From Candidatus Equimonas enterica (GTDB taxonomy: Bacteria > Bacteroidota > Bacteroidia > Bacteroidales > Bacteroidaceae), in contig JAGHRU010000229.1 of the NCBI GenBank assembly GCA_018066225.1, forward strand, positions 1 to 19,511: DNA of 19,511 nucleotides, in the 5' to 3' direction. The notes under the pieces are model-generated. The model saw only the letters and a list, made by a program, of their open reading frames with translations, did no database searches and was not told the DNA's origin. Shown here piece by piece: positions 1-6,802 of this stretch. Position numbers and translations under genes: made by a program. Positions within the stretch are counted from its first letter, which is position 1. Each line of letters opens with the position of its first letter.

Positions 1-39
1 TCAACGACTTGGGCAGATAGTTTTCGTGGCTTGGACAGA
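1..39 (-). repeat. Partial 22-bp-period repeat array cut by the window edge
   Basis: Read on the minus strand, TCTGTCC starts at 39 and TCTGCCC starts at 17, exactly 22 bases apart. The second unit runs off the left edge. The first two units resemble the first two units of the array at 6640-6727: both contain AACTATCTGCCC across the unit junction, followed by TCGTTG at the same offset. About 26 of 39 positions agree by eye. The array begins about 52 bases after the stop of the minus-strand oxidoreductase and reads in that gene's direction. Bases 40-91 hold only a weak CCTAT/ATAGG inverted repeat (51-66) in AT-rich sequence. Function is unknown. Confidence 0.6.
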
Positions 40-91
40 CTGTTTTTAGCCCTATATATAAATAGGTATAAAACGCAGGGAAGGACTCGCG

Positions 92-1081
92 TCAAAGTTT
101 GCCCAAAATGCGGTCGATAACCCAATTGACCGATGTTGCGCTTACGCTGTCGCAAGTGCAGGTGGCTCTACCTAATAGATGATCGACCACGAGTTGTATC
201 AAGGGTTGCTGCACATAGGGCGGATTGCTTACGGCGATTTCGTGGTCGCCCGTAGCGTTGTGGAGCATAATGGGGGCGTAGGTGAAGACGGAGAAAGTCA
301 ATGCGCCTTTATTGCCGATGACGAATATCCTGTCGTCACGGGCTGACTCGTCGGCCACAAAGCACCAACTGCCACTTCCTGGCAGGCCAGAGGCGAAGCG
401 GAAACAGGCACTTACGGTGTCCTCGGTGGCGTAGAGTCCGCCACGATTGGCCGAGATGCCTTCGGCTTGCAGGATGGGGCCAAACATCATCTGCAACAAG
501 TCTATTTGGTGGGGCGCGAGGTCGTAGAAATAGCCTCCGCCTGCAATGTCAGGCTGCAAACGCCAAGGCAAATCTCCCGTGTTATAGTCCAACTCACGCG
601 GCGGCACGGCAAAATGTACCTGTACGCTTTGTACCTTGCCGATAGTCCCCTCGTCTATCAGTCGCTTCACCCGTTTGAAATAGGGTAACTCGCGGCGATA
701 GTAAGCCACGAAGCAAGGGACGCCAGCGTCTTGTGCCGCACGATTGATGCGGCAACAGTCCTCGTAATGTGTCGCCAATGGTTTCTCCACATATACGGGC
801 TTGTGGGCCTTCAACGCCATCAACGTGTAGATGGCGTGCGCAGAAGGCGGCGTCGCTATATATACCGCATCGACTTCGGGGTCGTTGATGAGTTGTTGGG
901 CGTCCGAATACCAGCGGCTGATGTGGTGACGGTGAGCGTAATCTTCGCATTTCTGCGCGTTGCGACGCATCACTGCTACCACTTCCGAGCCTTCTATCAT
1001 CTGAAACGCTGGCCCAGACTTTTTCTCGGTCGCTTCGCCGCAACCGATGAACCCCCAACGGATTTTGCTCTGCATAGGCAT
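92..1081 (-). CDS. Gfo/Idh/MocA-family NAD(P)-dependent oxidoreductase
   Basis: This is a cytoplasmic dehydrogenase of the Gfo/Idh/MocA family, which usually oxidises or reduces sugars, inositols or related polyols. The substrate cannot be read from sequence. The 329-residue protein opens with a Rossmann nucleotide-binding strand (GFIGCG, residues 10-15). It then has the family hallmark EKP (99-101), whose lysine is normally catalytic, and a C-terminal substrate domain with GGGYFYDLAPHQIDLL near residue 182. The frame stays open 33 codons upstream, but that stretch overlaps a well-matched promoter at 1143-1174, so I place the start at 1081. A second ATG two codons later (1075) is equally possible. 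The gene stands alone and is divergent from pyrB. No strong terminator is visible; a repeat array follows the stop after about 50 bases. Confidence 0.88.
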   Translation of the reverse strand: MPMQSKIRWGFIGCGEATEKKSGPAFQMIEGSEVVAVMRRNAQKCEDYAHRHHISRWYSDAQQLINDPEVDAVYIATPPSAHAIYTLMALKAHKPVYVEKPLATHYEDCCRINRAAQDAGVPCFVAYYRRELPYFKRVKRLIDEGTIGKVQSVQVHFAVPPRELDYNTGDLPWRLQPDIAGGGYFYDLAPHQIDLLQMMFGPILQAEGISANRGGLYATEDTVSACFRFASGLPGSGSWCFVADESARDDRIFVIGNKGALTFSVFTYAPIMLHNATGDHEIAVSNPPYVQQPLIQLVVDHLLGRATCTCDSVSATSVNWVIDRILGKL

Positions 1082-1142
1082 CAAAAGACGATTTGTTTGC
1101 AATGGTTTCCTAATGGTGTCACCGCACGGCGCAATGACACTG

Positions 1143-1174
1143 CAAAGATACACATAACCCGCGACTCCACCAAA
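1143..1174 (-). promoter_or_regulatory. Bacteroidota-type promoter of the oxidoreductase gene
   Basis: On the minus strand there is TTTG (1174-1171), exactly 20 bases, then TATCTTTG (1150-1143). This matches the Bacteroidota sigma-ABfr consensus of TTTG at -33 and TAnnTTTG at -7. Transcription should start near 1137, giving a leader of roughly 55 bases before the ATG at 1081. The promoter lies inside the upstream extension of the reading frame, which argues for the shorter protein start. Confidence 0.8.
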
Positions 1175-1252
1175 CTGCAAAGCAAAATATCATGTACGGC
1201 GAAGCACTCTCCTACCCTTTGCTGGCAAAAAAACAGAAAAAAGCAATGAAGA

Positions 1253-1284
1253 TTTGGTATGTCCAACTTTTATTCGTATCTTTG
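1253..1284 (+). promoter_or_regulatory. Bacteroidota-type promoter of the pyrBI operon
   Basis: TTTG at 1253-1256, exactly 20 bases, then TATCTTTG at 1277-1284: a full match to the Bacteroidota -33/-7 consensus. The expected start point is near 1290, about 22 bases before the pyrB ATG at 1313. It is back to back with the oxidoreductase promoter, with 78 bases between the two -33 boxes. No clear operator palindrome is visible between them. Confidence 0.82.
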
Positions 1285-1312
1285 CACTGACTTTAATCAA
1301 CACACCTAAGAC

Positions 1313-2242
1313 ATGCCTCGCAACCTTGTTGGTATAGACGCGCTCACACGCGACAAAATCCTGTATCTGCTGGATATGGCGCGTGAATTTGAGTTGCGTC
1401 CCAATCGTAAATTGTTGGATGGTCGCATCGTGGCCACTCTGTTCTTTGAGCCCTCTACACGCACCCGTCTTTCGTTTGAGACAGCAGCCAACAGACTCGG
1501 TGCCAAAGTCATTGGTTTCACCGACCCCAAAGTGACATCTTCCACCAAGGGAGAAACGCTGAAAGACACCATACTTATGGTGGGAAATTACGCCGATGTC
1601 ATCGTGATGCGCCACTACCTCGAAGGCGCTGCGCTCTATGCTTCCGAAGTCTCCCCCGTGCCAGTCATCAACGCTGGTGACGGTGCGCATCAGCACCCTA
1701 CGCAGACCATGCTGGATCTCTACACCATCCGACAAACGCAAGGTACGCTGGAAAATCTCAATATTTGCCTTGTCGGTGACCTGCGTTACGGCCGCACCGT
1801 CCATTCTCTGCTGATGGCTATGCGCCACTTCAACCCGACATTCCATTTCGTTGCGCCGCCTTCGCTTGCCATGCCAGACGAATACAAGGAGTATTGCCGC
1901 GAATATGGTATTCACTATGAGGAACATGAAGAGTTTAGCGAAGCCATCATCGCACAGTCTGACATCCTCTACATGACCCGTGTGCAGCGTGAGCGTTTCT
2001 CTGACCTTATGGAGTATGAGCGTGTGAAAGACGTTTACATTTTGCGGCGTGATATGTTGCGAGAAGCCAAGACGAATATGCGTATTCTCCATCCGCTACC
2101 ACGCGTCAATGAGATTCACGTGGATGTTGATGACGATCCACACGCTTACTATTTTCAGCAGGCGCGCAACGGTATCTATGCACGCCAAGCCATCATCTGT
2201 GATGTCCTTGGCTTAACCCTCGAAGATATACGCCATGACTAA
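1313..2242 (+). CDS. pyrB: Aspartate carbamoyltransferase catalytic subunit PyrB
   Basis: PyrB joins carbamoyl phosphate and L-aspartate to give N-carbamoyl-aspartate, the committed step of de novo pyrimidine synthesis in the cytoplasm. The 309-residue length is normal for the family. Visible motifs are the carbamoyl-phosphate site FEPSTRTR (45-52), the mobile loop SSTKGET with its active-site lysine (76-82), HPTQ (128-131), GDLRYGRTVHSL (155-166) and the HPLPR loop (260-264). It is the first gene after a strong promoter and overlaps the regulatory-subunit gene pyrI by 8 bases, so the two are surely co-transcribed and probably translationally coupled. The short leader leaves no room for an enterobacterial-style pyrBI attenuator, so control is expected to be allosteric through PyrI or at the promoter. 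Confidence 0.97.
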   Translation: MPRNLVGIDALTRDKILYLLDMAREFELRPNRKLLDGRIVATLFFEPSTRTRLSFETAANRLGAKVIGFTDPKVTSSTKGETLKDTILMVGNYADVIVMRHYLEGAALYASEVSPVPVINAGDGAHQHPTQTMLDLYTIRQTQGTLENLNICLVGDLRYGRTVHSLLMAMRHFNPTFHFVAPPSLAMPDEYKEYCREYGIHYEEHEEFSEAIIAQSDILYMTRVQRERFSDLMEYERVKDVYILRRDMLREAKTNMRILHPLPRVNEIHVDVDDDPHAYYFQQARNGIYARQAIICDVLGLTLEDIRHD

Positions 2243-2690
2243 TGAAACCCGCATGGTTGCCGCCATTGAAAACGGCACCGTTATCGACCACATACCCTCG
2301 GAGAAACTTTTTGCCATCGTGCGATTGCTGCGCCTTGAGGAATTGGGGCGTCACAAAGTGTTCATCGGCTACAATCTGGATAGCCAGTTGATGGGCAGCA
2401 AGAGCATCATAAAGGTTTCCGACCGCTACTTTACGGATGCAGAACTCAACCAGTTGTCCGTCGTAGCTCCCAATGTTACTCTCTGCATCATACGCGGCTA
2501 TAAGGTCACAGAGAAGAAGCGCGTAGCATTGCCCGATACCTTGCGAGGCATTGTGCGCTGCAACAATCCCAAGTGCATCACCAACAACGAGCCTATGCCT
2601 ACCCTCTTCCATCACACGACTGGCTCTCAGGTGCTGCGCTGTCACTATTGTGACAAAGAGCAAAACATATCAGAAGTGAAACTCATATAA
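2235..2690 (+). CDS. pyrI: Aspartate carbamoyltransferase regulatory subunit PyrI
   Basis: PyrI binds nucleotide effectors (CTP/UTP inhibit, ATP activates in characterised enzymes) and assembles with PyrB into the allosteric holoenzyme. The 151-residue protein has the expected N-terminal allosteric domain and a C-terminal zinc domain. The four zinc cysteines are visible as C109-x4-C114 and C136-x2-C139, the usual PyrI spacing. The ATG at 2235 lies inside the end of pyrB (8-base overlap), which supports the start choice and translational coupling. glyA starts 25 bases after the stop with no terminator between, so glyA probably shares the transcript. Confidence 0.96.
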   Translation: MTNETRMVAAIENGTVIDHIPSEKLFAIVRLLRLEELGRHKVFIGYNLDSQLMGSKSIIKVSDRYFTDAELNQLSVVAPNVTLCIIRGYKVTEKKRVALPDTLRGIVRCNNPKCITNNEPMPTLFHHTTGSQVLRCHYCDKEQNISEVKLI

Positions 2691-2715
2691 ATACCAAACT
2701 CAAATTTCATACAAC

Positions 2716-3990
2716 ATGGATCAAGATATCTTTAATCTTATCGAAGCCGAACACCAGCGACAGCTGCGCGGAATTGGGCTTATCGCCACTGAAAACTTTG
2801 TAAGCGACCATGTGATGCACGCTATGGGCTCATGGCACACCAACAAGTATGCACAAGGATATCCCGGCAAGCGTTATTATGGTGGCTGCCAAGTCGTGGA
2901 CCAAGTTGAGAACATCGCTATCGAGCGCATCTGCAAACTCTTTGGTGCAGAATACGCCAACGTGCAGCCTCACTCTGGTGCACAGGCCAACGCTGCTGTG
3001 TTCTTCGCAGTACTCAAGCCCGGTGACACTTTCATGGGTATGAACCTCGATCACGGTGGTCACCTCAGTCACGGCTCCAAGGTCAATACATCGGGTATCC
3101 TCTACAACCCTATCGGCTACAACCTCAACAAGGAAACCGGTCGTGTAGATTACGATGAAATGGAGCGTCTTGCCCTTGAACACAAGCCCAAACTCATCGT
3201 GGGCGGTGCATCGGCTTACAGCCGTGAGTGGGACTACAAGCGTATGCGTGAAATCGCAGACAAGGTAGGTGCTATCTTTATGGTAGATATGGCTCACCCC
3301 GCTGGCCTTATCGCAGCAGGTCTGCTTGACAACCCTGTGAAGTATGCCCACATTGTGACCTCTACGACCCATAAGACCCTGCGTGGTCCTCGTGGTGGTG
3401 TCATCCTCATGGGTAAGGACTTCGAGAATCCTTGGGGTCTCAAGACGCCGAAGGGTGTTACGAAGATGATGTCTCAAATCCTCAATTCGGCAGTATTCCC
3501 TGGTCAGCAAGGTGGTCCTTTGGAGCATGTCATCGCAGCCAAGGCCGTAGCCTTTGGCGAGTGCCTCAAGCCCGAGTGGAAGGAATATGCTATGCAGGTG
3601 AAGAAAAACGCTGCAAAGTTGGCTGACGAACTCATCAAGCGCGGCTTCGACATCGTAAGCGGTGGCACCGACAACCACTCAATGCTTGTTGATCTTCGCG
3701 GCAAATATCCCGAACTCACTGGTAAAGTGGCAGAGAACGCTCTCGTAGCTGCTGATATCACAGTCAATAAGAACATGGTGCCGTTTGACACCCGCTCTGC
3801 ATTCCAGACCTCTGGTATCCGCCTCGGTACGGCTGCCATCACGACGCGCGGTGCAAAGGAAGACCTCATGGTCCTCATTGCCGAACTCATCGAGACCGTA
3901 CTCAACGCTCCCGAAGATGAGAAGGTTATCGCTGCTGTGCGTGCACGTGTAAACGAGACGATGAAGAATTACAAGCTTTTCGCTTGGTAA
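2716..3990 (+). CDS. glyA: Serine hydroxymethyltransferase
   Basis: GlyA is a PLP enzyme that converts L-serine and tetrahydrofolate to glycine and 5,10-methylene-tetrahydrofolate, the main source of one-carbon units for purines, thymidylate and methionine. At 424 residues it is full length. Visible motifs include TENFVS near residue 25, YPGKRYYGG (49-57), DMAH (191-194; the Asp contacts the PLP ring) and STTHKTLRGPRGG, whose K220 is the PLP-binding lysine. It lies 25 bases after pyrI with no separate promoter seen, so it is most simply the third gene of a pyrBI-glyA operon. A good terminator hairpin follows at 4008-4040. Confidence 0.97.
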   Translation: MDQDIFNLIEAEHQRQLRGIGLIATENFVSDHVMHAMGSWHTNKYAQGYPGKRYYGGCQVVDQVENIAIERICKLFGAEYANVQPHSGAQANAAVFFAVLKPGDTFMGMNLDHGGHLSHGSKVNTSGILYNPIGYNLNKETGRVDYDEMERLALEHKPKLIVGGASAYSREWDYKRMREIADKVGAIFMVDMAHPAGLIAAGLLDNPVKYAHIVTSTTHKTLRGPRGGVILMGKDFENPWGLKTPKGVTKMMSQILNSAVFPGQQGGPLEHVIAAKAVAFGECLKPEWKEYAMQVKKNAAKLADELIKRGFDIVSGGTDNHSMLVDLRGKYPELTGKVAENALVAADITVNKNMVPFDTRSAFQTSGIRLGTAAITTRGAKEDLMVLIAELIETVLNAPEDEKVIAAVRARVNETMKNYKLFAW

Positions 3991-4007
3991 TCGTATAATA
4001 TCATTAT

Positions 4008-4040
4008 GGCGGAGGGTGTAGTGCCCTCCGCCTATTTTCT
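4008..4040 (+). terminator. Intrinsic terminator after glyA
   Basis: GGCGGAGGG (4008-4016) pairs perfectly with CCCTCCGCC (4024-4032) across a 7-base loop, and TATTTTCT (4033-4040) follows. The stem starts 17 bases after the glyA stop. It ends only 11 bases before the ATG of the next gene, so that gene either depends on read-through or has a promoter I cannot recognise. Confidence 0.8.
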
Positions 4041-4051
4041 ATCGTTACATT

Positions 4052-4441
4052 ATGAAGAAGTTTCTCTCTCTTCTGCTCACACTTCTCACATTCACGGCCA
4101 TCAGCGCATCGGCGCAGGCCACATTGAAGTTTGAAAAGACCACTCACGACTTTGGCACTTTTGAGGAGTCGCAGGCCCAGACGGTGGTTTTCAAGTTTAC
4201 CAATACGGGAGACAGCCCATTGGTTATCCATCAAGCATTCTCTTCCTGTGGTTGCACTGTTGCCAACTACACCAAGGAACCTGTTCGCCCCGGCGATAGT
4301 GGTGAAGTGCGTGTCACCTACAACGGCCGTGGCAAGTTCCCCGGCAAGTTTAAGAAAAGCGTAACCATTCGCTCCAATGCCACCAACAACCTTGCACGCA
4401 TCTATATACAAGGTGATATGACGGCGAATACCAAGAAATAG
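4052..4441 (+). CDS. Secreted DUF1573-domain protein
   Basis: This is a small exported protein of the DUF1573 family, which is abundant in Bacteroidota and has an immunoglobulin-like/ASH-type fold; no biochemical role is firmly established. Residues 1-21 are a clear Sec signal peptide: KK, then a run of Leu/Thr, ending ASAQA with likely cleavage after Ala21 or Ala23. The mature part shows the family signature: F-x-x-T-x-H-D-F-G-T near 27-36, FxFTNTGDSPL (47-57), and SSCGCT with C66 and C68, followed by PGDSGEVRVTYN. At 129 residues it is a single-domain member. The neighbours, glyA upstream and a nucleotidyltransferase downstream, give no functional clue. The cysteine pair could be a disulphide or metal site; that is inference. 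Confidence 0.88.
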   Translation: MKKFLSLLLTLLTFTAISASAQATLKFEKTTHDFGTFEESQAQTVVFKFTNTGDSPLVIHQAFSSCGCTVANYTKEPVRPGDSGEVRVTYNGRGKFPGKFKKSVTIRSNATNNLARIYIQGDMTANTKK

Positions 4442-4475
4442 CGTCCCACCTTTCCTTTATCACCACTCCCCCACT

Positions 4476-5525
4476 ATGGCTCAGCATCTGGTAATTATGG
4501 CAGGCGGCGTAGGCAGTCGTTTCTGGCCGATGAGCAAAGAAGACTATCCCAAGCAATTCCTCGACATTCTTGGCAAGGGCCGAAGTATGCTGCAACTTAC
4601 CTACGACCGCTTCGCGGGCATTGTGCAGCCCGAGAACACTTGGGTCGTAACCTCGTCGCAGTATGGCGACCTCGTACACGAACAACTTCCAGAAGTGCCT
4701 CTCTGCAACATCCTGCAAGAGCCCTGCCGTCGCAACACCGCGCCGTGTATCGCCTATGTCTCGTGGCGCATTAAGCACAGAGACCCCAATGCTGTTATCG
4801 TCGTGTCGCCCTCGGATCACGATATCCAAGATGTGCCGACATTTCGTAATGTCATAAGCCAAAGCCTGCAATTTGCAAGCGAAACCGACGCTATTATCAC
4901 ACTCGGCATGAAGCCGACGCGTCCTGAAACGGGCTACGGCTACATCAAGGCCGACCTTTCCTTGGAGTCTTCACGCCGTGAGAACTTCTACCGCGTGGAC
5001 GAGTTTCGCGAAAAGCCCGACCTTGAAACGGCGAAGGGCTACATAGCACAGCAAAACTTCTATTGGAACTCGGGCATCTTCGTTTGGGGCATTGCTACCA
5101 TCATCAACGCATTCCGTGTGTATAAGCCCGAGATAGCCGAAATCTTCGACGACCTGCGTCCTTATTACGACACCCCAGAGGAGCAAGCGCATATCGACGC
5201 GGCATTTCCCAAGTGTCCCGCTATCAGCATCGACTACGCCATTATGGAGCAAGCCGAAGAGACCTTCGTCTATCCCTCCGAGTTTGGATGGAGCGACTTG
5301 GGGACTTGGGGCTCGCTACTGAAACAGCTGACGCCCGACGATAATGGCAATGCCACTGTGGGCGAAGACATCCATCTCTATGATACGCGCAACTGCATTG
5401 TCCACGCACCGGGCTTGAAGAAAGTTGTCGTCCAAGGGCTTGATGGCTATATCGTCGTGGAGAAAGATGGCATGCTTCTTATCTGCAAACTCACCGACGA
5501 ACAGCGCATACAGACTTTCCATTGA
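4476..5525 (+). CDS. manC: Mannose-1-phosphate guanylyltransferase
   Basis: The enzyme makes GDP-mannose from GTP and mannose-1-phosphate for surface polysaccharides, LPS, O-glycans or GDP-fucose. The protein (349 residues) has the nucleotidyltransferase signature GGVGSRFWPMS (10-20) and PKQF (25-28). EPCRRNTAPCIA (82-93), a TRPETGYGYI segment, FYWNSGIFVW and WSDLGTWGSL then follow in the order typical of GDP-mannose pyrophosphorylases. It ends after the sugar-binding beta-helix region and lacks the C-terminal phosphomannose-isomerase (cupin) domain of bifunctional ManC/AlgA. Mannose-6-phosphate must therefore come from a separate isomerase. The gene begins 34 bases after the DUF1573 gene, and its TGA overlaps the mutY ATG by one base. 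The gene symbol is by family; locus-level naming varies. Confidence 0.92.
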   Translation: MAQHLVIMAGGVGSRFWPMSKEDYPKQFLDILGKGRSMLQLTYDRFAGIVQPENTWVVTSSQYGDLVHEQLPEVPLCNILQEPCRRNTAPCIAYVSWRIKHRDPNAVIVVSPSDHDIQDVPTFRNVISQSLQFASETDAIITLGMKPTRPETGYGYIKADLSLESSRRENFYRVDEFREKPDLETAKGYIAQQNFYWNSGIFVWGIATIINAFRVYKPEIAEIFDDLRPYYDTPEEQAHIDAAFPKCPAISIDYAIMEQAEETFVYPSEFGWSDLGTWGSLLKQLTPDDNGNATVGEDIHLYDTRNCIVHAPGLKKVVVQGLDGYIVVEKDGMLLICKLTDEQRIQTFH

Positions 5526-6589
5526 TGATGCCATTTACAGCACATCTGTACAAGTGGTACGAATTGCACGCGAGAAATTTGCCTTGGCGCGATACGTGCA
5601 ATCCGTACCATGTGTGGCTCTCGGAGGTAATACTCCAGCAGACGCAAGTGGCGCAAGGCACGGCCTACTATCATCGCTTCATCTCGCGTTTCCCCACTGT
5701 CGCTGCTTTGGCCACTGCTTCGGAGGATGAGGTGCTGAAACTCTGGCAGGGTTTAGGCTACTATTCCCGAGCGCGCAACCTCCACAAGGCAGCACAGCAA
5801 GTGATGGGGCAAGGTGGGCAGATACCCACCGACTATGCTGCGCTACGTCGGCTGCAAGGTGTGGGCGACTATACCGCCGCTGCCATTTGTGCTTTTGCCT
5901 TTGGTCTGCCATACGCCGCCATAGACGGCAATTTCTATCGCGTGACGGCACGTTATTTCGGCATCCACACCCCTATTGACACCACCGAAGGGCGCAAGCA
6001 ATTCAAGGCCTTGGGCGAGATGCTCATTGACCGCAAAGCTCCTGCTCGTTTCAATCAGGCGATGATGGATTTTGGCGCTACATGGTGCACGCCACGCCAG
6101 CCGCGTTGCACCGAGTGCCCACTTGCGGCCGAGTGTTGTGCTCGGGCTGAAAATCAGGTGCTGCAACTGCCTGTCAAAGCCAAGCGGACTGCCGTCACTA
6201 CGCGCTATTTCCATTACATCATCCCCGTATTTGAAAGTGAAGGGAGAGCCCATACGGTGTTGTACGGGCGACCCGCAGGTGACATCTGGACGGGACTTTT
6301 CACCCCGCCGCTCTACGAGACTGCCGAACCTGCCACTGCGGATGAGGTTGCCGAAGCCATCGGTTGCGATGCGACAGCACTCGTTGCTATTGCCTGCAAC
6401 TTGCGTCATCAGCTTACCCACCGCACCATCATCGCCTCTGCTTATCGCGTCCATTTGGCAGACCGCACGGCAGCCCAGGCCCTTTTTCAGCGCATTTCGC
6501 CGCAACATTCGCCCAATTTTGTTCCCTTCGATAGCCTTGAAAATTTTGCAGTCCCACGCCTTGTGGAAAAGATTTTCGAGAGATTGTAA
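5525..6589 (+). CDS. mutY: A/G-specific adenine DNA glycosylase MutY
   Basis: MutY removes adenine mispaired with 8-oxoguanine, preventing G:C to T:A changes. It has the HhH-GPD fold, with SEVILQQTQV carrying the catalytic Glu (about 34), the helix-hairpin-helix LQGVGDYTAAA (110-120) and IDGNFYRV carrying the catalytic Asp (about 134). The [4Fe-4S] loop is C-x6-C-x2-C-x5-C (CTPRQPRCTECPLAAEC), followed by a NUDIX-like 8-oxoG recognition domain in the last 140 residues. The total of 354 residues is normal. The start is chosen at the ATG that overlaps the manC stop (TGATG), suggesting coupled translation; an adjacent ATG at 5528 is also possible. A TTG three bases upstream was set aside. Confidence 0.95.
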   Translation: MMPFTAHLYKWYELHARNLPWRDTCNPYHVWLSEVILQQTQVAQGTAYYHRFISRFPTVAALATASEDEVLKLWQGLGYYSRARNLHKAAQQVMGQGGQIPTDYAALRRLQGVGDYTAAAICAFAFGLPYAAIDGNFYRVTARYFGIHTPIDTTEGRKQFKALGEMLIDRKAPARFNQAMMDFGATWCTPRQPRCTECPLAAECCARAENQVLQLPVKAKRTAVTTRYFHYIIPVFESEGRAHTVLYGRPAGDIWTGLFTPPLYETAEPATADEVAEAIGCDATALVAIACNLRHQLTHRTIIASAYRVHLADRTAAQALFQRISPQHSPNFVPFDSLENFAVPRLVEKIFERL

Positions 6590-6609
6590 ATGTCTGTAAA
6601 ACAGACATT
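6589..6609 (+). terminator. Short hairpin directly after mutY, weak terminator candidate
   Basis: AATGTCTGT (6589-6597) and ACAGACATT (6601-6609) form a perfect 9-bp stem with a 3-base AAA loop beginning at the mutY stop codon. No T-run follows on the plus strand, so it is a poor Rho-independent terminator. It may instead protect the 3' end of the transcript. Confidence 0.4.
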
Positions 6610-6639
6610 AACGGTGGAAAGATAAAACCGACGAAACGC

Positions 6640-6727
6640 TCTGCCCAGACGCGACGAACTATCTGCCCTTATCGTTGGGGCGGTCTGCCCAGATAATTTT
6701 GCGCATCTGCCCTTATGGGGACAGCGT
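6640..6727 (+). repeat. Four-unit tandem array with exact 22-bp period (TCTGCCC core)
   Basis: TCTGCCC occurs at 6640, 6662, 6684 and 6706, each exactly 22 bases after the last. Units 1 and 3 begin TCTGCCCAGA and units 2 and 4 begin TCTGCCCTTAT, so there is also a 44-base higher-order period. The remaining bases of each unit are variable. The neighbouring 22-base frames on each side (6618 and 6728) no longer carry the core. The array fills the centre of the 213-base mutY-rlmD gap, begins 50 bases after the mutY stop and ends 75 bases before rlmD. Apart from the hairpin at 6589-6609, I see no promoter consensus in the gap. Its role is unknown. Confidence 0.85.
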
Positions 6728-6802
6728 TTTTGCCGCAGTGCTTTAAGCAAACCTCCCAAATCTGAAATTTATCCCCTATAACGCTTCAAACATTTCGTCC
6801 AA

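Noticed and set aside
5522..5524. TTG start for mutY
   Set aside because: Two ATG codons follow at once, and the first forms a TGATG overlap with the manC stop. A TTG start is less likely.
6640..6727. CRISPR array
   Set aside because: The conserved part of each unit is about 7-11 bases and the full unit only 22, too short for repeat plus spacer. No cas gene is nearby.
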